Source: Acidobacteriota bacterium (lineage in GTDB: Bacteria > Pseudomonadota > Alphaproteobacteria > Acetobacterales > Acetobacteraceae). Taken from it: DNA of 37,566 nt. Positions 9,085-16,931 of this stretch are shown here, piece after piece; the first letter of the stretch is position 1, and each line of letters begins with the position of its first letter. Location of the stretch: positions 1 through 37,566 of the forward strand of contig CAJCIS010000121.1 of assembly GCA_903970435.1 (NCBI GenBank), read 5' to 3'. Both the position numbers and the translations under genes were made by a program. The notes beneath the pieces were generated by a model. The model was not told where the DNA came from and did no database searches. It saw only the letters and a program-made list of their open reading frames with translations.

Positions 9085-10878
9085 ATGCCCCCCATCCTTC
9101 ACCTGCAGGACATCCATTACACGCTCGGCGGCGCGCCGTTGCTGGCCGGCGCCGAACTGGCGGTCGCGCCGGGCGACCGGCTGTGCCTGGTCGGGCGCAA
9201 CGGCTCCGGCAAGTCCACCCTGCTGCGCATCGCCGCCAATCTGCTCCCGGCGCAGGAAGGCGTGGTATTCCTCCAGCCCGGCACCACCGTGCGCTACTTG
9301 CCCCAGGAACCCGATTTCGGCGCCTGCGCGACCACCCTCGCCTACGTCGAGGCAGGCCTCGGCCCCGCCGACGATCCGCATCGCGCCACGTCGCTGCTGC
9401 ACGAACTCGGCCTGAACGGCACCGAACAGACCGCCAACCTGTCCGGCGGCGAGGCGCGCCGCGCCGCGCTGGCCCGCGCGCTGGCACCCGACCCCGACCT
9501 GCTGCTGCTCGACGAGCCCACCAACCATCTCGATCTGCCGGCCATCGAATGGCTCGAACAGGCGCTGGCGTCGTTCCGCGGCGCGCTGGTGCTGATCAGC
9601 CACGACCGGCGCCTGCTGGAACGCGCCGGCCGCGCGGTCGTGTGGCTGGACCGCGGCACCACCCGCCGCATGGATCGCGGCTTCGGCCAGTTCGAGGCGT
9701 GGCGCGACCAGGTGCTGACCGAGGAAGAAGCCACCCAGCACAAACTCGCGCGCCAGATCGTGCGCGAGGAGCACTGGATGCGCTACGGCGTCACCGCGCG
9801 GCGCAAGCGCAACGTGCGCCGCGTCGGCGAGTTGGCGGCACTCCGGGACGCGAAACGATCCTACGTGCGCGCCCTCGGCGTGGCCAAGCTGGAGGCAGCT
9901 GAGTCCGAGGGCAGTGGCAAGCTCGTCGCCGTGGCCAAGAATATTACAAAAAGCTTCGGCGGCCGCGCCGTGGTGAAGGATTTTTCCACCCGCATCATCC
10001 GCGGCGACCGTGTCGGCATCGTCGGTCCGAACGGCGCCGGCAAAACCACGCTGCTCCGCATGCTCACCGGCGCGCTGCCGCCCGACAGCGGCGACATCCG
10101 CCTCGGCACCAATCTACAAGTCGTTTCGCTGGACCAGACACGCGCCAGCCTGAATCCCGACAGCACGCTCTCCGAAACATTGACCGGCGGCGCCGGCGAT
10201 ACCGTCGATGTGCGCGGCGAACGGCGCCACGTCATCGGCTACATGAAGGATTTCCTGTTCCGCCCGGAACAGGCGCGCACCCGCGTCGGCGTGCTCTCCG
10301 GCGGCGAGCGTGGCCGCCTGATGCTGGCCGTCGCCCTCGCCAAACCATCCAACCTGATGATCCTCGACGAACCGACCAACGATCTCGATCTCGAAACGCT
10401 CGACATGCTGCAGGACATGCTGGCCGACTACCAGGGCACCGTGCTGCTGGTCAGCCACGACCGCGATTTCCTCGATCGCGTCGTCACCAGCACCATCGCC
10501 GCCGATGGCGACGGGCGCTGGGTGGAATATGCCGGCGGCTACAGCGACATGCTGTCGCAGCGCGGCGAGACGGCCCGTCCTGCCGCCAAGCCCAGCCGCA
10601 CGCGGGCGCCGCTCGCACAAACCACGGCGGCAAAACCGGCCAGCAAGAAACTAACCTTCAAGGACCAGCACGCGCTGAAAACACTGCCTGGCGACATGGA
10701 GACATTGCACCGCCGCATTGCGCAACATCAGGCGATCCTTGCCGATGCGGGGCTGTTCGCGCGCGATGCGGCGCGGTTTCATGTCGTGAGCGCTGCGCTG
10801 GCGGCGGATGAAGCCGCGCTTCTGGCGGCGGAGGAGCGTTGGTTGGAGCTGGAGTTGCGGCGGGAAGCGGCAGGGTAG
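9085..10878 (+). CDS. uup: ABC-F family ATPase, Uup type
   Basis: The 597-residue protein has two fused ABC ATPase domains and no membrane segments. Domain 1 has Walker A G-R-N-G-S-G-K-S-T (about 36-44), signature L-S-G-G-E-A-R-R and Walker B L-L-L-L-D-E-P-T-N-H-L-D. Domain 2 has G-P-N-G-A-G-K-T-T (about 313-321), L-S-G-G-E-R-G-R and L-M-I-L-D-E-P-T-N-D-L-D. A linker of charged helices lies between them. The C-terminal 70 residues form the coiled-coil domain typical of Uup, which acts on ribosomes or branched DNA. I chose ATG 9085 because P-P-I-L-H-L-Q-D-I starts the first domain; an earlier start at 8959 would add 42 unrelated residues. Confidence 0.9.
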   Translation: MPPILHLQDIHYTLGGAPLLAGAELAVAPGDRLCLVGRNGSGKSTLLRIAANLLPAQEGVVFLQPGTTVRYLPQEPDFGACATTLAYVEAGLGPADDPHRATSLLHELGLNGTEQTANLSGGEARRAALARALAPDPDLLLLDEPTNHLDLPAIEWLEQALASFRGALVLISHDRRLLERAGRAVVWLDRGTTRRMDRGFGQFEAWRDQVLTEEEATQHKLARQIVREEHWMRYGVTARRKRNVRRVGELAALRDAKRSYVRALGVAKLEAAESEGSGKLVAVAKNITKSFGGRAVVKDFSTRIIRGDRVGIVGPNGAGKTTLLRMLTGALPPDSGDIRLGTNLQVVSLDQTRASLNPDSTLSETLTGGAGDTVDVRGERRHVIGYMKDFLFRPEQARTRVGVLSGGERGRLMLAVALAKPSNLMILDEPTNDLDLETLDMLQDMLADYQGTVLLVSHDRDFLDRVVTSTIAADGDGRWVEYAGGYSDMLSQRGETARPAAKPSRTRAPLAQTTAAKPASKKLTFKDQHALKTLPGDMETLHRRIAQHQAILADAGLFARDAARFHVVSAALAADEAALLAAEERWLELELRREAAG

Positions 10879-10922
10879 AAGGAAGCAGTTCTTTTTTGAA
10901 AAAAAGAACCAAAAAACTTTTG
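10879..10922. repeat. AT-rich palindrome, copy 6
   Basis: The G-C version follows the uup stop directly, with the AAAAAACTTTTG tail on the downstream side. This is the standard orientation after plus-strand genes. Confidence 0.88.
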
Positions 10923-11180
10923 TCTGTTGCGCATGGTTCCGCGGCAACGGTGGAATAAGCGCGCGGCCGATCCGTCGGTGGTAGGATAATGCCAACCCGC
11001 ATTGAAGCGACACATTCCGCCGTAGCCCGTCATGGAGCGAAGCGGAATGCGGATCCCCCCGCGCGGCAGGCGAGGCTTCCTTACCCTCACTTTCTCGTGA
11101 GCCTTCGCCCGATCGCCTTGGCCGCGCGTTAGCAGGAACCAACAACCCGTGGCGCCGCCACGGCTCAACGGAGCGCGCGC
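10923..11180. other. Intergenic region before the GlsB-type gene
   Basis: Together with copy 6 this is a 302-bp gap. It contains REP-like copy R1 and no convincing gene. The promoter of the gene at 11181 should lie here, but I see no clear -35/-10 pair. Confidence 0.45.
11021..11080. repeat. REP-like element R1
   Basis: The core CGTAGCCCGTCATGGAGCGA, then AGCGGAATGCGG, is shared with three other sites (13601, 15092, 22814). The inner GAGCGAAGC and outer CCCG/CGGG parts can pair. A GGCGAGGCTTCC tail is shared with R2. Similar elements are widespread in proteobacterial intergenic DNA. Confidence 0.75.
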
Positions 11181-11441
11181 ATGTCAATCCTGGGATGGAT
11201 TATTTTAGGGCTGATCTCTGGCTTCATTGCCAGCAAGATCGTCAATCGCACCGGCGAAGGCATTTTCCTGGACATCGTCCTGGGCATTGTCGGCGCGGTG
11301 GTCGGCGGCTACATTTTCAACGCCGTGGGCCACGTCGGCGTCACCGGCCTGAACCTTTACAGCATGGCGGTAGCGGTCATCGGCGCGATCGTCGTACTCG
11401 TCATCTACCACGCCCTCTTCGGCAGAAGGGTCGTAACCTGA
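11181..11441 (+). CDS. GlsB/YeaQ/YmgE family stress-response membrane protein
   Basis: The 86-residue protein belongs to the transglycosylase-associated (YeaQ-like) family of small inner-membrane proteins induced by stress in other bacteria. Three hydrophobic segments are visible (about 3-17, 28-50 and 58-77), with the family pattern G-W-I-I-L-G-L-I-S-G-F-I-A-S and a glycine-rich G-I-V-G-A-V-V-G-G-Y middle helix. GGAG stands 9 bases before the ATG. It is a single gene, closed by a strong intrinsic terminator. The molecular function is not known for the family. Confidence 0.88.
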   Translation: MSILGWIILGLISGFIASKIVNRTGEGIFLDIVLGIVGAVVGGYIFNAVGHVGVTGLNLYSMAVAVIGAIVVLVIYHALFGRRVVT

Positions 11442-11447
11442 TCAGTC

Positions 11448-11480
11448 GGGCCAGGTGGCAGCGCCGCCTGGCCCTTTTTT
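11448..11480 (+). terminator. Intrinsic terminator of the GlsB-type gene
   Basis: A 12-bp stem (GGGCCAGGTGGC with GCCGCCTGGCCC, one G-U pair) and a 3-base loop are followed by six T. It starts 7 bases after the stop. A classical terminator next to palindrome copy 7 argues that the palindrome is not a mere substitute for it. Confidence 0.93.
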
Positions 11481-11484
11481 AAGG

Positions 11485-11532
11485 AAAAAGTTTTTTGTTT
11501 CTTTTTTTCAAAAAAGAAAAACGTCTTCCTTC
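11485..11532. repeat. AT-rich palindrome, copy 7 (T-A version)
   Basis: It lies between converging genes, directly after the intrinsic terminator and directly before the stop of the minus-strand methyltransferase gene. Confidence 0.85.
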
Positions 11533-12288
11533 TTACGCCGGCTTCCGAAACCGGAAAACAAACTGATCAGTCTTCCCCCGTATCGAAGGCGCAAACACGA
11601 TCGTCGTATGATCATCCGCTGAATTCTGCAGAACAGGGCTTTCCGCTTCCAGCTTGAAACCGGCTTCTTCCACCTGGGTCTCCACGGTTTTCGCATCGAT
11701 ACGGTGCAGCTTTGTCGCATCCGCGCCGCCGGTGCCCGGAACCGCGGCGTGGTCGATCACGATGAACACGCCGCCGGGCTTCAGCGCCTTGAAGATTGCG
11801 GCATCCATCTGCGCCGCGTGATCGGCGCCGAAGAAACCGTACACGTCGTGATAATTGTTGGATGTCCAGGCGACATCCAACTTTTTCGGCGCCGCAATGT
11901 CGGCCGTCGGGACGATCAGGGAGGTGACATTCGGGAAGGCCGGGTCCGCCGCCAGCGCCTTCATGGCTTCCGGAATTTTCGGCGCCTTCTGCGCAAGTTC
12001 CGTCGGCGTAATGGCGTAGACATGTCCGCTGGCGCCGACAACCTTGCTGAAGATCCGGGTGAAATAGCCGCGCCCGGGCATCACGTCGGCCACCTGGTCG
12101 CCCGGCTTGATGCCGGCAAAGGCAACGAGTTCGGCCGGATGGCGGTGTGCGTCCCGCGCCGTGTCCGTTGCCGGCCGGTCGGGCGAACTCACGGCAGCCG
12201 CGATGTAGGAAGGCACCGTGTCCGCGCGGGCCTGTGACACACCGGCGCCTGCAGCTGCAAGCAGCAAGGCTATTCTGGCAAATTGCAT
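11533..12288 (-). CDS. Exported class I SAM-dependent methyltransferase-like protein
   Basis: The 251-residue protein starts with a Sec signal peptide (hydrophobic residues about 4-16, cleavage near A-R-A-D). The rest has a Rossmann methyltransferase pattern: a degenerate SAM-binding loop V-A-D-V-M-P-G-R-G-Y-F-T, acidic strand ends, then L-K-P-G-G-V-F-I-V-I-D-H. Exported proteins of this type are common in Alphaproteobacteria, but their substrate is unknown and SAM supply outside the cytoplasm is unexplained. The ATG at 12286-12288 follows GGGAG at a good distance; an upstream ATG would bury the signal peptide. Confidence 0.78.
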   Translation of the reverse strand: MQFARIALLLAAAGAGVSQARADTVPSYIAAAVSSPDRPATDTARDAHRHPAELVAFAGIKPGDQVADVMPGRGYFTRIFSKVVGASGHVYAITPTELAQKAPKIPEAMKALAADPAFPNVTSLIVPTADIAAPKKLDVAWTSNNYHDVYGFFGADHAAQMDAAIFKALKPGGVFIVIDHAAVPGTGGADATKLHRIDAKTVETQVEEAGFKLEAESPVLQNSADDHTTIVFAPSIRGKTDQFVFRFRKPA

Positions 12289-12308
12289 AACGTGATCTCC
12301 CTGTCGCA

Positions 12309-12384
12309 TTGAGCCTGTCGGCGCTTAAGCAATAAGAACGAGTCTTGGCGCGTATCTCTTCTTCTTGAGCGCCGGCAGGCTCAA
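12309..12384. repeat. 21-bp inverted repeat with 34-base spacer
   Basis: TTGAGCCTGTCGGCGCTTAAG (12309-12329) pairs with 12364-12384, with two positions changed. It lies between the mltA end and the methyltransferase start, both on the minus strand. It could be a transcript-end hairpin for mltA, an operator region, or a small MITE. Confidence 0.6.
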
Positions 12385-12393
12385 CATAACTCC

Positions 12394-12425
12394 TTGGTTC
12401 TTTCTTCAGAAAGGAACTGCTTTCC
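12394..12425. repeat. AT-rich palindrome, copy 8 (degenerate; holds the mltA stop)
   Basis: The form is TTGGTTCTTTCTTCAGAAAG then GAACTGCTTTCC. The runs of T and A are shortened and partly replaced, but GGTTC/GAACTGCTT arms remain. The mltA stop codon (TGA, 12406-12408) lies at its centre. Confidence 0.7.
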
Positions 12426-13641
12426 GGCTTGGCCGCGGCAGCAGAATCCACACTTGGCCGGCCTGGTGCATCCGGCCGGCCCACGCGGCGGCCGGTTCGC
12501 CGGCGCCCATGAAAATGTCCACCCGCCCGGGGCCTTCGATCGCGCTGCCGAGGTCCTGTGCCAGCACCAGATGTTGCCAAAGCCGGCCGTCGGGAATTGT
12601 CGTGTCGACGAACAACGGCGCGGCGAGTGGCAGGAATTTTTTGTCCACGGCCGCGGACCGGCCCGCGGTGAGCGACACTCCCAGCGCGCCTGGCGGACCC
12701 ATCGCCGGGTCGGAGTCGGTCGCCACCCGGAAGAACACGTAGCTTTCGTTGCGATCCATCAGCGCCTTGGCGTCGGCCGCATGGGCTTCCAGCCAGGCGC
12801 GTATCGTCTGCATGCTGATCTGATCGGCCTGCAGGGCGCCCTGGTCCCGCAGGATGCGGCCGATCGGGGTGTAGGGCCGTCCGTTGCGGCCGTCGAAGAT
12901 AAAACGTGCCGTGCCGCCTTCGGGAAGTTGCAACAGCATCGCGCCCTGAATCTGCGCGAAAAACAGATCGATCGGGCTGCGCACCCAGGCGACGGGATGG
13001 GCGACGGAGGACGCGGCGCCCGCCTCGATCTCGGCGCGCGTGTAGTAGGGCGCGAACGCCCCGTTCACCTCATGGCCGAAAATGGGGCGGCCTTGCGCGT
13101 CCACGCCGGTGCCCTCCCGCAAGTCGGCCGGACGGGCCAGAACCGGGGTCTGGTAGGCGCCGAATTGCCGCAGGCTGCCCGGAATCAACGGTTCGAAATA
13201 GCCGGTGACCAGAGACGGAGTGGCGACCCGGTAGGGCTGGAACCACGTTTGGAAGAAGCCGTGCGGGTCAGCGTCCGGCGGCAGCGACCTGGCGGCGGCG
13301 CAGGCATCGCTCCATTGCCCCGCCGCGCCGCCGTAGGTGGCGGCCAGACCTTCACCGCCCAATGCCGTGTCCGCCGGCAGCAGCGCGAGCCGGCTGCATT
13401 GCAGCCGCAAGGCGGGGAGGGCCTCGGCAACCAGGTCGTCGCGCCACCCCGGCAATTCGGCGAAACTGGCGGGCCGCAATTGCTCAACCGCCTGCGCCGC
13501 CGGCTGCGGCGCCGTGGGCGCCTGGCACGCCGCAAGCGTCGCAATGAGAAGAATGCAGTACTCTTTTGAAAAAAAGAAAATGATGTTGCGCCTGGCGGCG
13601 CGTGGCCCGTCATGGAGCGAAGCGGAATGCGGGTTTCCCAT
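12406..13641 (-). CDS. mltA: Membrane-bound lytic murein transglycosylase A (lipoprotein)
   Basis: The 411-residue protein is an MltA-type enzyme that cleaves peptidoglycan glycan strands with 1,6-anhydro ring formation. The MltA barrel (V-T-G-Y-F-E-P, then R-S-P-I-D-L-F-F-A-Q-I-Q-G) is followed by a 3D domain ending in Q-D-L-G-S-A-I-E-G-P-G-R-V-D-I-F-M-G-A-G. A lipobox L-A-A-C at 36-39 predicts a lipoprotein. The only start in frame before the lipobox is ATG 13641, which lies inside REP-like copy R2; the next residues run through palindrome copy 9, so n- and h-regions of the signal are repeat-derived. The last residues run into copy 8. The original start may have been lost and the real start could be a rare codon. 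Confidence 0.88.
   Translation of the reverse strand: MGNPHSASLHDGPRAARRNIIFFFSKEYCILLIATLAACQAPTAPQPAAQAVEQLRPASFAELPGWRDDLVAEALPALRLQCSRLALLPADTALGGEGLAATYGGAAGQWSDACAAARSLPPDADPHGFFQTWFQPYRVATPSLVTGYFEPLIPGSLRQFGAYQTPVLARPADLREGTGVDAQGRPIFGHEVNGAFAPYYTRAEIEAGAASSVAHPVAWVRSPIDLFFAQIQGAMLLQLPEGGTARFIFDGRNGRPYTPIGRILRDQGALQADQISMQTIRAWLEAHAADAKALMDRNESYVFFRVATDSDPAMGPPGALGVSLTAGRSAAVDKKFLPLAAPLFVDTTIPDGRLWQHLVLAQDLGSAIEGPGRVDIFMGAGEPAAAWAGRMHQAGQVWILLPRPSRKAVPF
13549..13580. repeat. AT-rich palindrome, copy 9 (degenerate; inside mltA signal peptide)
   Basis: The form is GAATGCAGTACTCTTTTGAA then six A and GAAAA. It encodes about I-I-F-F-F-S-K-E-Y-C-I-L-L in the mltA frame, just before the lipobox. 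Confidence 0.7.
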
Positions 13642-13660
13642 GCCGGAAGCGAGGCTTTTT
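13601..13660. repeat. REP-like element R2 (holds the only mltA start codon)
   Basis: It shares the core and the GTTTCCCATGCC...GCGAGGC tail with R4. Read on the minus strand, it encodes M-G-N-P-H-S-A-S-L-H-D-G at the N-terminus of the mltA frame. Confidence 0.75.
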
Positions 13661-13684
13661 CTGCTTGGAATTACGTCCTCCCCC

Positions 13685-14341
13685 TCACGCGCTGCGGGCT
13701 GACGCCAGTTTCCAGGCCGGCTGGCCCTGCTTGAGATCGCGCGTGAACGTCCACACGTCGGCCAGTTCGGTCACCGCATCCGCGCCGGCGATGATGCTGC
13801 CGTCCTGCGCCAGGGTCAGCGTAATCTGATGCGAGACAAAACGGACCGTGATATCGGCGACATTGCCCAGCAGCGCCGCGTGCTCGATCGTCGCCTCCAG
13901 GATGGCGCGGATTTCGGTGCGCTGCGTATGCCCGGCCTGCTCGCGCGCCGTGATGGCGGCTTCAAACGCGGCATAGGTGTCGGATGTGAGCAGCGGCTGC
14001 AGCTTGCTTCGATCGCCGGCGGCAAAGGCAGTGACGATGATGCGGAACGCGTTCTCCGCGCCGGAGAGGAACGCGCCTGCCTCGAATTTCCGATCCATGG
14101 CGCGAATGCTGGCGAGCGCCTCGCCGATGGGGCTTGCGGCCTCGGGCAGCACGCGCGCCGGGGCGGGTGCCACAGGCTCGGCCCGGCCTTCGATGACGGC
14201 CGGCTTGGGACCGCGGCCGAGCATTTGCGGCAGGCCCTCGAAGCCGGTGCGGCGGCCGAGAATGCTGCGCAAACGCAAAACCAGAAAAAGGGCGATCAGG
14301 CCGAACAGAATCAGGTCGACCGGGAGTTTGGTCCCGCCCAT
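13685..14341 (-). CDS. Tim44-like domain protein, membrane-anchored
   Basis: The 218-residue protein has one N-terminal membrane helix (about 5-20), a proline/alanine-rich linker, and a Tim44-like domain from about residue 75: A-G-A-F-L-S-G-A-E-N-A-F-R-I-I-V-T-A-F-A-A-G-D, then I-L-E-A-T-I-E-H-A and V-W-T-F-T-R-D near the end. In Alphaproteobacteria this family is regularly found beside mltA and secB and is thought to act at the inner membrane, possibly in protein handling. The ATG at 14339-14341 follows GGAG at 6 bases. The promoter region is shared with the divergent phosphatase gene, 80 bases away. Confidence 0.85.
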   Translation of the reverse strand: MGGTKLPVDLILFGLIALFLVLRLRSILGRRTGFEGLPQMLGRGPKPAVIEGRAEPVAPAPARVLPEAASPIGEALASIRAMDRKFEAGAFLSGAENAFRIIVTAFAAGDRSKLQPLLTSDTYAAFEAAITAREQAGHTQRTEIRAILEATIEHAALLGNVADITVRFVSHQITLTLAQDGSIIAGADAVTELADVWTFTRDLKQGQPAWKLASARSA

Positions 14342-14421
14342 CAATATCTCCGCATGGTGTGCAATGCTGTTCCTGGAACTTGGGTTGGTCCTGCAAGTCG
14401 GAGGTGCGCAGGGGGTTTCCA

Positions 14422-14982
14422 ATGGCGCATGGGCCAGATAGTGGCGCGCGCATGATCCTGATGCGCCATGGGCAGAGCGAGTTCAACCGGCTGTTTTCAG
14501 CCACCAAGCGCGATCCGGGGATCGCCGATCCGCCCTTGACCGACGAGGGCCACGCACAGGCCGCGGCCGCCGCGGCGGCGCTGGCCGGATTGCGGATCGG
14601 CCGCATCGTGGTCAGCCCCTATACACGCGCCCTGCAGACCGCGGCGCCGGTGGCGCGGGCGCTGGGCGTGCCGGTTTCGGTGACGCCGGTGATCCGCGAG
14701 CGCTATCATTTTTCATGCGACATCGGCTCGCCCCGCTCGGTTCTGGCGGCCGCGTGGCCGGAGCATGATTTTTCCGCCATCGATGAGGTGTGGTGGCCGG
14801 ATGCGACGGAAACCCCCGAAAGCACGATGGCGCGGGCCGCCGCCTTCCGGGCGGAGATGCAGGCAGCCGCGGATTGGCGGCAGACCCTGGTGGTAAGCCA
14901 CTGGGCGTTTCTGATGACATTTTCAGGCGAGAACCTGACGAATGGCGCCTGGACCCGGCTGTCGCACCTCGATCCGCCTTAA
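14422..14982 (+). CDS. Histidine phosphatase superfamily protein
   Basis: The 186-residue protein has the phosphoglycerate-mutase-like R-H-G motif (L-M-R-H-G-Q-S-E-F-N, residues about 13-22) and the second catalytic histidine in V-V-S-H-W-A-F-L near 163. R-A-L-Q-T-A-A-P supplies a further active-site arginine. Such enzymes remove phosphate from small molecules or proteins; the substrate is unknown. I chose ATG 14422, which follows GGGGG; ATG 14452, right before the R-H-G strand, is the alternative. Confidence 0.82.
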   Translation: MAHGPDSGARMILMRHGQSEFNRLFSATKRDPGIADPPLTDEGHAQAAAAAAALAGLRIGRIVVSPYTRALQTAAPVARALGVPVSVTPVIRERYHFSCDIGSPRSVLAAAWPEHDFSAIDEVWWPDATETPESTMARAAAFRAEMQAAADWRQTLVVSHWAFLMTFSGENLTNGAWTRLSHLDPP

Positions 14983-15051
14983 CCCGCCCCGTGCCCTCCG
15001 CCTGCACAAAGGCGCCAGCCACGACCGATACGTTCAGGATCGCCCCAGGCT

Positions 15052-15099
15052 TGAAAGCCCCTGCCGCGTAGCGGCCTGAAAGCCCCTAACGCGTAGCCC
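15052..15099. repeat. Short tandem repeat next to REP-like R3
   Basis: Two units of about 24 bases (TTGAAAGCCCCTGCCGCGTAG and CTGAAAGCCCCTAACGCGTAG with short joins) lie directly before R3. Confidence 0.55.
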
Positions 15100-15130
15100 G
15101 TCATGGAGCTTAGCGGAATGCGGGCTCCCA
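15092..15130. repeat. REP-like element R3
   Basis: The form is CGTAGCCCGTCATGGAGCTT, then AGCGGAATGCGGGCTCCC. It lies upstream of secB, in a region without other features except the preceding tandem repeat. Confidence 0.75.
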
Positions 15131-15243
15131 AGGCGAAGAACACGCCTCCAATCTGCCTGGCACGTCCTCTTTCTCCCTTTTGCCCCCCGCCTTTCCCGCA
15201 GCTTTGCGCCGTGCTAGGCGCCGCAATCGTTCAGGAGTTTTGC

Positions 15244-15783
15244 ATGTCCGATATCAACACCGCGCCTCCAGCTCAGCCGCCGGCGCCACAAACCGGGCAG
15301 CAAATGCCGCCGCTGATGGTGAACGTGCAATATATCAAGGACCTCTCCTTCGAGGTTCCGAATGCACCGGACATTTACGCGACATTGCGCAGCCAGCCGG
15401 CGGTGCAGATCAACCTCGATGTGCAGGCGCGCGCGATCCAGGAAGGCCAGAACGTCTACGAGGTCGTGCTGTCGGTGAAGGCGGAGGCGCGCGAGCCGGT
15501 TGCGGCGAACGGGAACGGGGCGGCGTCCGGCGAGGGACGTTCGGTGTTCATCGCGGAACTGCAATACGCGGGTGTTTTCACGCTGAACGGCGTGCCGCCC
15601 GAGGCGGTGGAGCCGCTGCTGCTCATCGAATGCCCGCGGTTGCTGTTTCCGTTCGCGCGCAATGTATTGAGCGACGTGACGCGCGAGGGCGGATTCCCAC
15701 CCGTGCTGTTGCAGCCCATCGACTTCGTGGGCCTATGGCAAGCCAGGCGTGCCGCCGCCGGGCAGCCAGTTGCCAATGCCTGA
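15244..15783 (+). CDS. secB: Protein-export chaperone SecB
   Basis: The 179-residue protein is the tetrameric chaperone that keeps preproteins unfolded and hands them to SecA. SecB motifs are clear: [14 protein letters not shown], then [29 protein letters not shown] and the final [18 protein letters not shown] lies 7 bases before the ATG. The Tim44-like and mltA genes diverge upstream, a common alphaproteobacterial arrangement. The transposon begins only 16 bases after its stop. Confidence 0.95.
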   Translation: MSDINTAPPAQPPAPQTGQQMPPLMVNVQYIKDLSFEVPNAPDIYATLRSQPAVQINLDVQARAIQEGQNVYEVVLSVKAEAREPVAANGNGAASGEGRSVFIAELQYAGVFTLNGVPPEAVEPLLLIECPRLLFPFARNVLSDVTREGGFPPVLLQPIDFVGLWQARRAAAGQPVANA

Positions 15784-15790
15784 CTAGCCG

Positions 15791-15798
15791 GGCCGCCC
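15791..15798. repeat. Target-site duplication, left (GGCCGCCC)
   Basis: The 8-bp direct repeat is identical to 19942-19949. Eight bases is the duplication length known for the IS1595 family. Confidence 0.85.
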
Positions 15799-15828
15799 CG
15801 GTATTATGTAGCAACCTCACCTAAAATA
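15799..15828 (+). repeat. Left terminal inverted repeat of the transposon
   Basis: It contains TGTAGCAACCTCA and CTAAAAT, both repeated inverted at the right end. Confidence 0.85.
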
Positions 15829-15834
15829 CTTCTT

Positions 15835-15853
15835 GTCAACTATAAGTGTTGAC
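15835..15853. promoter_or_regulatory. Operator-like palindrome O1
   Basis: GTCAAC, 7 bases (TATAAGT), GTTGAC. It has the same half-sites and spacing as O2 and O3 beside the XRE gene. The spacer resembles a -10 box, so binding would cover a promoter of the broken gene at 15886. Confidence 0.6.
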
Positions 15854-15885
15854 CTTAGTGTTTCCGCCCTTATGCGGAGATACAC

Positions 15886-16318
15886 ATGACGGACTACGTT
15901 TTGACTGGTCTAGTGAAACGCTGCGCCGAGTTGGCGGGCGAAATCGAGGCCACCCACGAAAAGCTGAAAGGCCTGCTCGCCAACCTGGAGAGCGTTGACG
16001 CCACCATCCTCCAATTCGACACGGCCTATAAGGTGGAGGCGATCCGGCCCAAGGCGTTCCGTCCGCCGCCAGATTGGAGCCACCATGGGCAGATAGCGCG
16101 TATGGTGTGTCCATACTGCGGCAGGCGACGGAGCCCATGACAAGCCGGGATATTGCCTTGGAGATGCTGGTTAGCCGGGCGCTGGACAACAACGATCGAA
16201 GCTAATCAGCCTCATGGGCAAACGAGTGGGGGTGGCGCTGCGGCACCAGCAGGACAACGGGGTGGTGCAGCAGTTTCAGGGGCCGGGGCAGCTCAAGCTG
16301 TGGGAAGTGGTGCGATAA
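15886..16318 (+). pseudogene. Broken coiled-coil/winged-helix protein gene (two frameshifts)
   Basis: The ATG at 15886 has GGAGA upstream. The first frame gives about 72 residues (L-T-G-L-V-K-R-C-A-E-L-A-G-E-I-E, a coiled coil, then A-F-R-P-P-P-D-W) that resemble a hypothetical protein common in Alphaproteobacteria, of about 140 residues. One missing base near 16112 and another near 16200 restore the rest when allowed for: I-L-R-Q-A-T-E-P-M-T-S-R-D-I-A-L-E-M, then R-V-G-V-A-L-R-H-Q-Q-D-N-G-V-V and L-W-E-V-V-R before TAA 16316-16318. The C-terminal part looks like a winged helix. Both lesions are single-base losses, so consensus errors should be excluded. Confidence 0.75.
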
Positions 16319-16367
16319 GCACGTTAAAGTTGCATGCAAATTAAATTATGGTAATACACGAGGAATT

Positions 16368-16931
16368 TTGTCGGTAGACTCGGGCGTTTCGGCTATGCGG
16401 CAAGTTATGCCTGAAACGAGTCCAAAAATTAGAATTGTAGAGGCCATCAGCCCGACAGTAATTGGTGCCACAATTAGATTCGGTGTTCATTTTAAGACGA
16501 TGCGCGCATTTTTTGAAGATGGGCATCGCGCACCGATCGGCCAATATGTTGGTTTAATGTATCAACAAAAGGTTTTGACTAAACCAACCGCAATCTTTCA
16601 GGGCATTAGGAGACCGTTCATTGCGGATGGCGCAGATGATGGCGTCTATGCATACGTGTCCAAGCCTTATTGGACCTTCACTTATGCCGCTAGGCACCAA
16701 TTTAGCGGCGAAGGTCCTGATCAGGAAAAAGCTCCTACAGATTCTGTTTTTGTCACATTTGTCACCCTAGACCCGGTCGTGATACGCGAGGTTCAGGATA
16801 CGCTCGGCGCTACCGACGAAATCGGTGGAGTTATTCTTCATTGGGAGTGGACGATGGCGTCCACTTCCGAACCATGGCTCCCACGGGAGCATCAGGCGCG
16901 ATACAGGAGGACAATATGGGCGCCGACCTAG
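16368..16931 (+). CDS. Hypothetical transposon cargo protein A
   Basis: I do not recognise this protein (187 residues from TTG 16368; 178 from ATG 16395, which is equally possible). AGGA stands only 3 bases before the TTG. The body is soluble, mixed alpha/beta in look, without signal or membrane segments. Notable patterns are K-P-T-A-I-F-Q-G-I-R-R, V-F-V-T-F-V-T-L-D and a C-terminal H-W-E-W-T ... L-P-R-E-H-Q-A-R-Y. The composition is richer in A+T than chromosomal neighbours, a sign of transfer. The next gene starts 16 bases before its stop, so the two are probably translated together. Toxin-antitoxin or defence roles are possible but unsupported by motifs. Confidence 0.7.
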   Translation: MSVDSGVSAMRQVMPETSPKIRIVEAISPTVIGATIRFGVHFKTMRAFFEDGHRAPIGQYVGLMYQQKVLTKPTAIFQGIRRPFIADGADDGVYAYVSKPYWTFTYAARHQFSGEGPDQEKAPTDSVFVTFVTLDPVVIREVQDTLGATDEIGGVILHWEWTMASTSEPWLPREHQARYRRTIWAPT

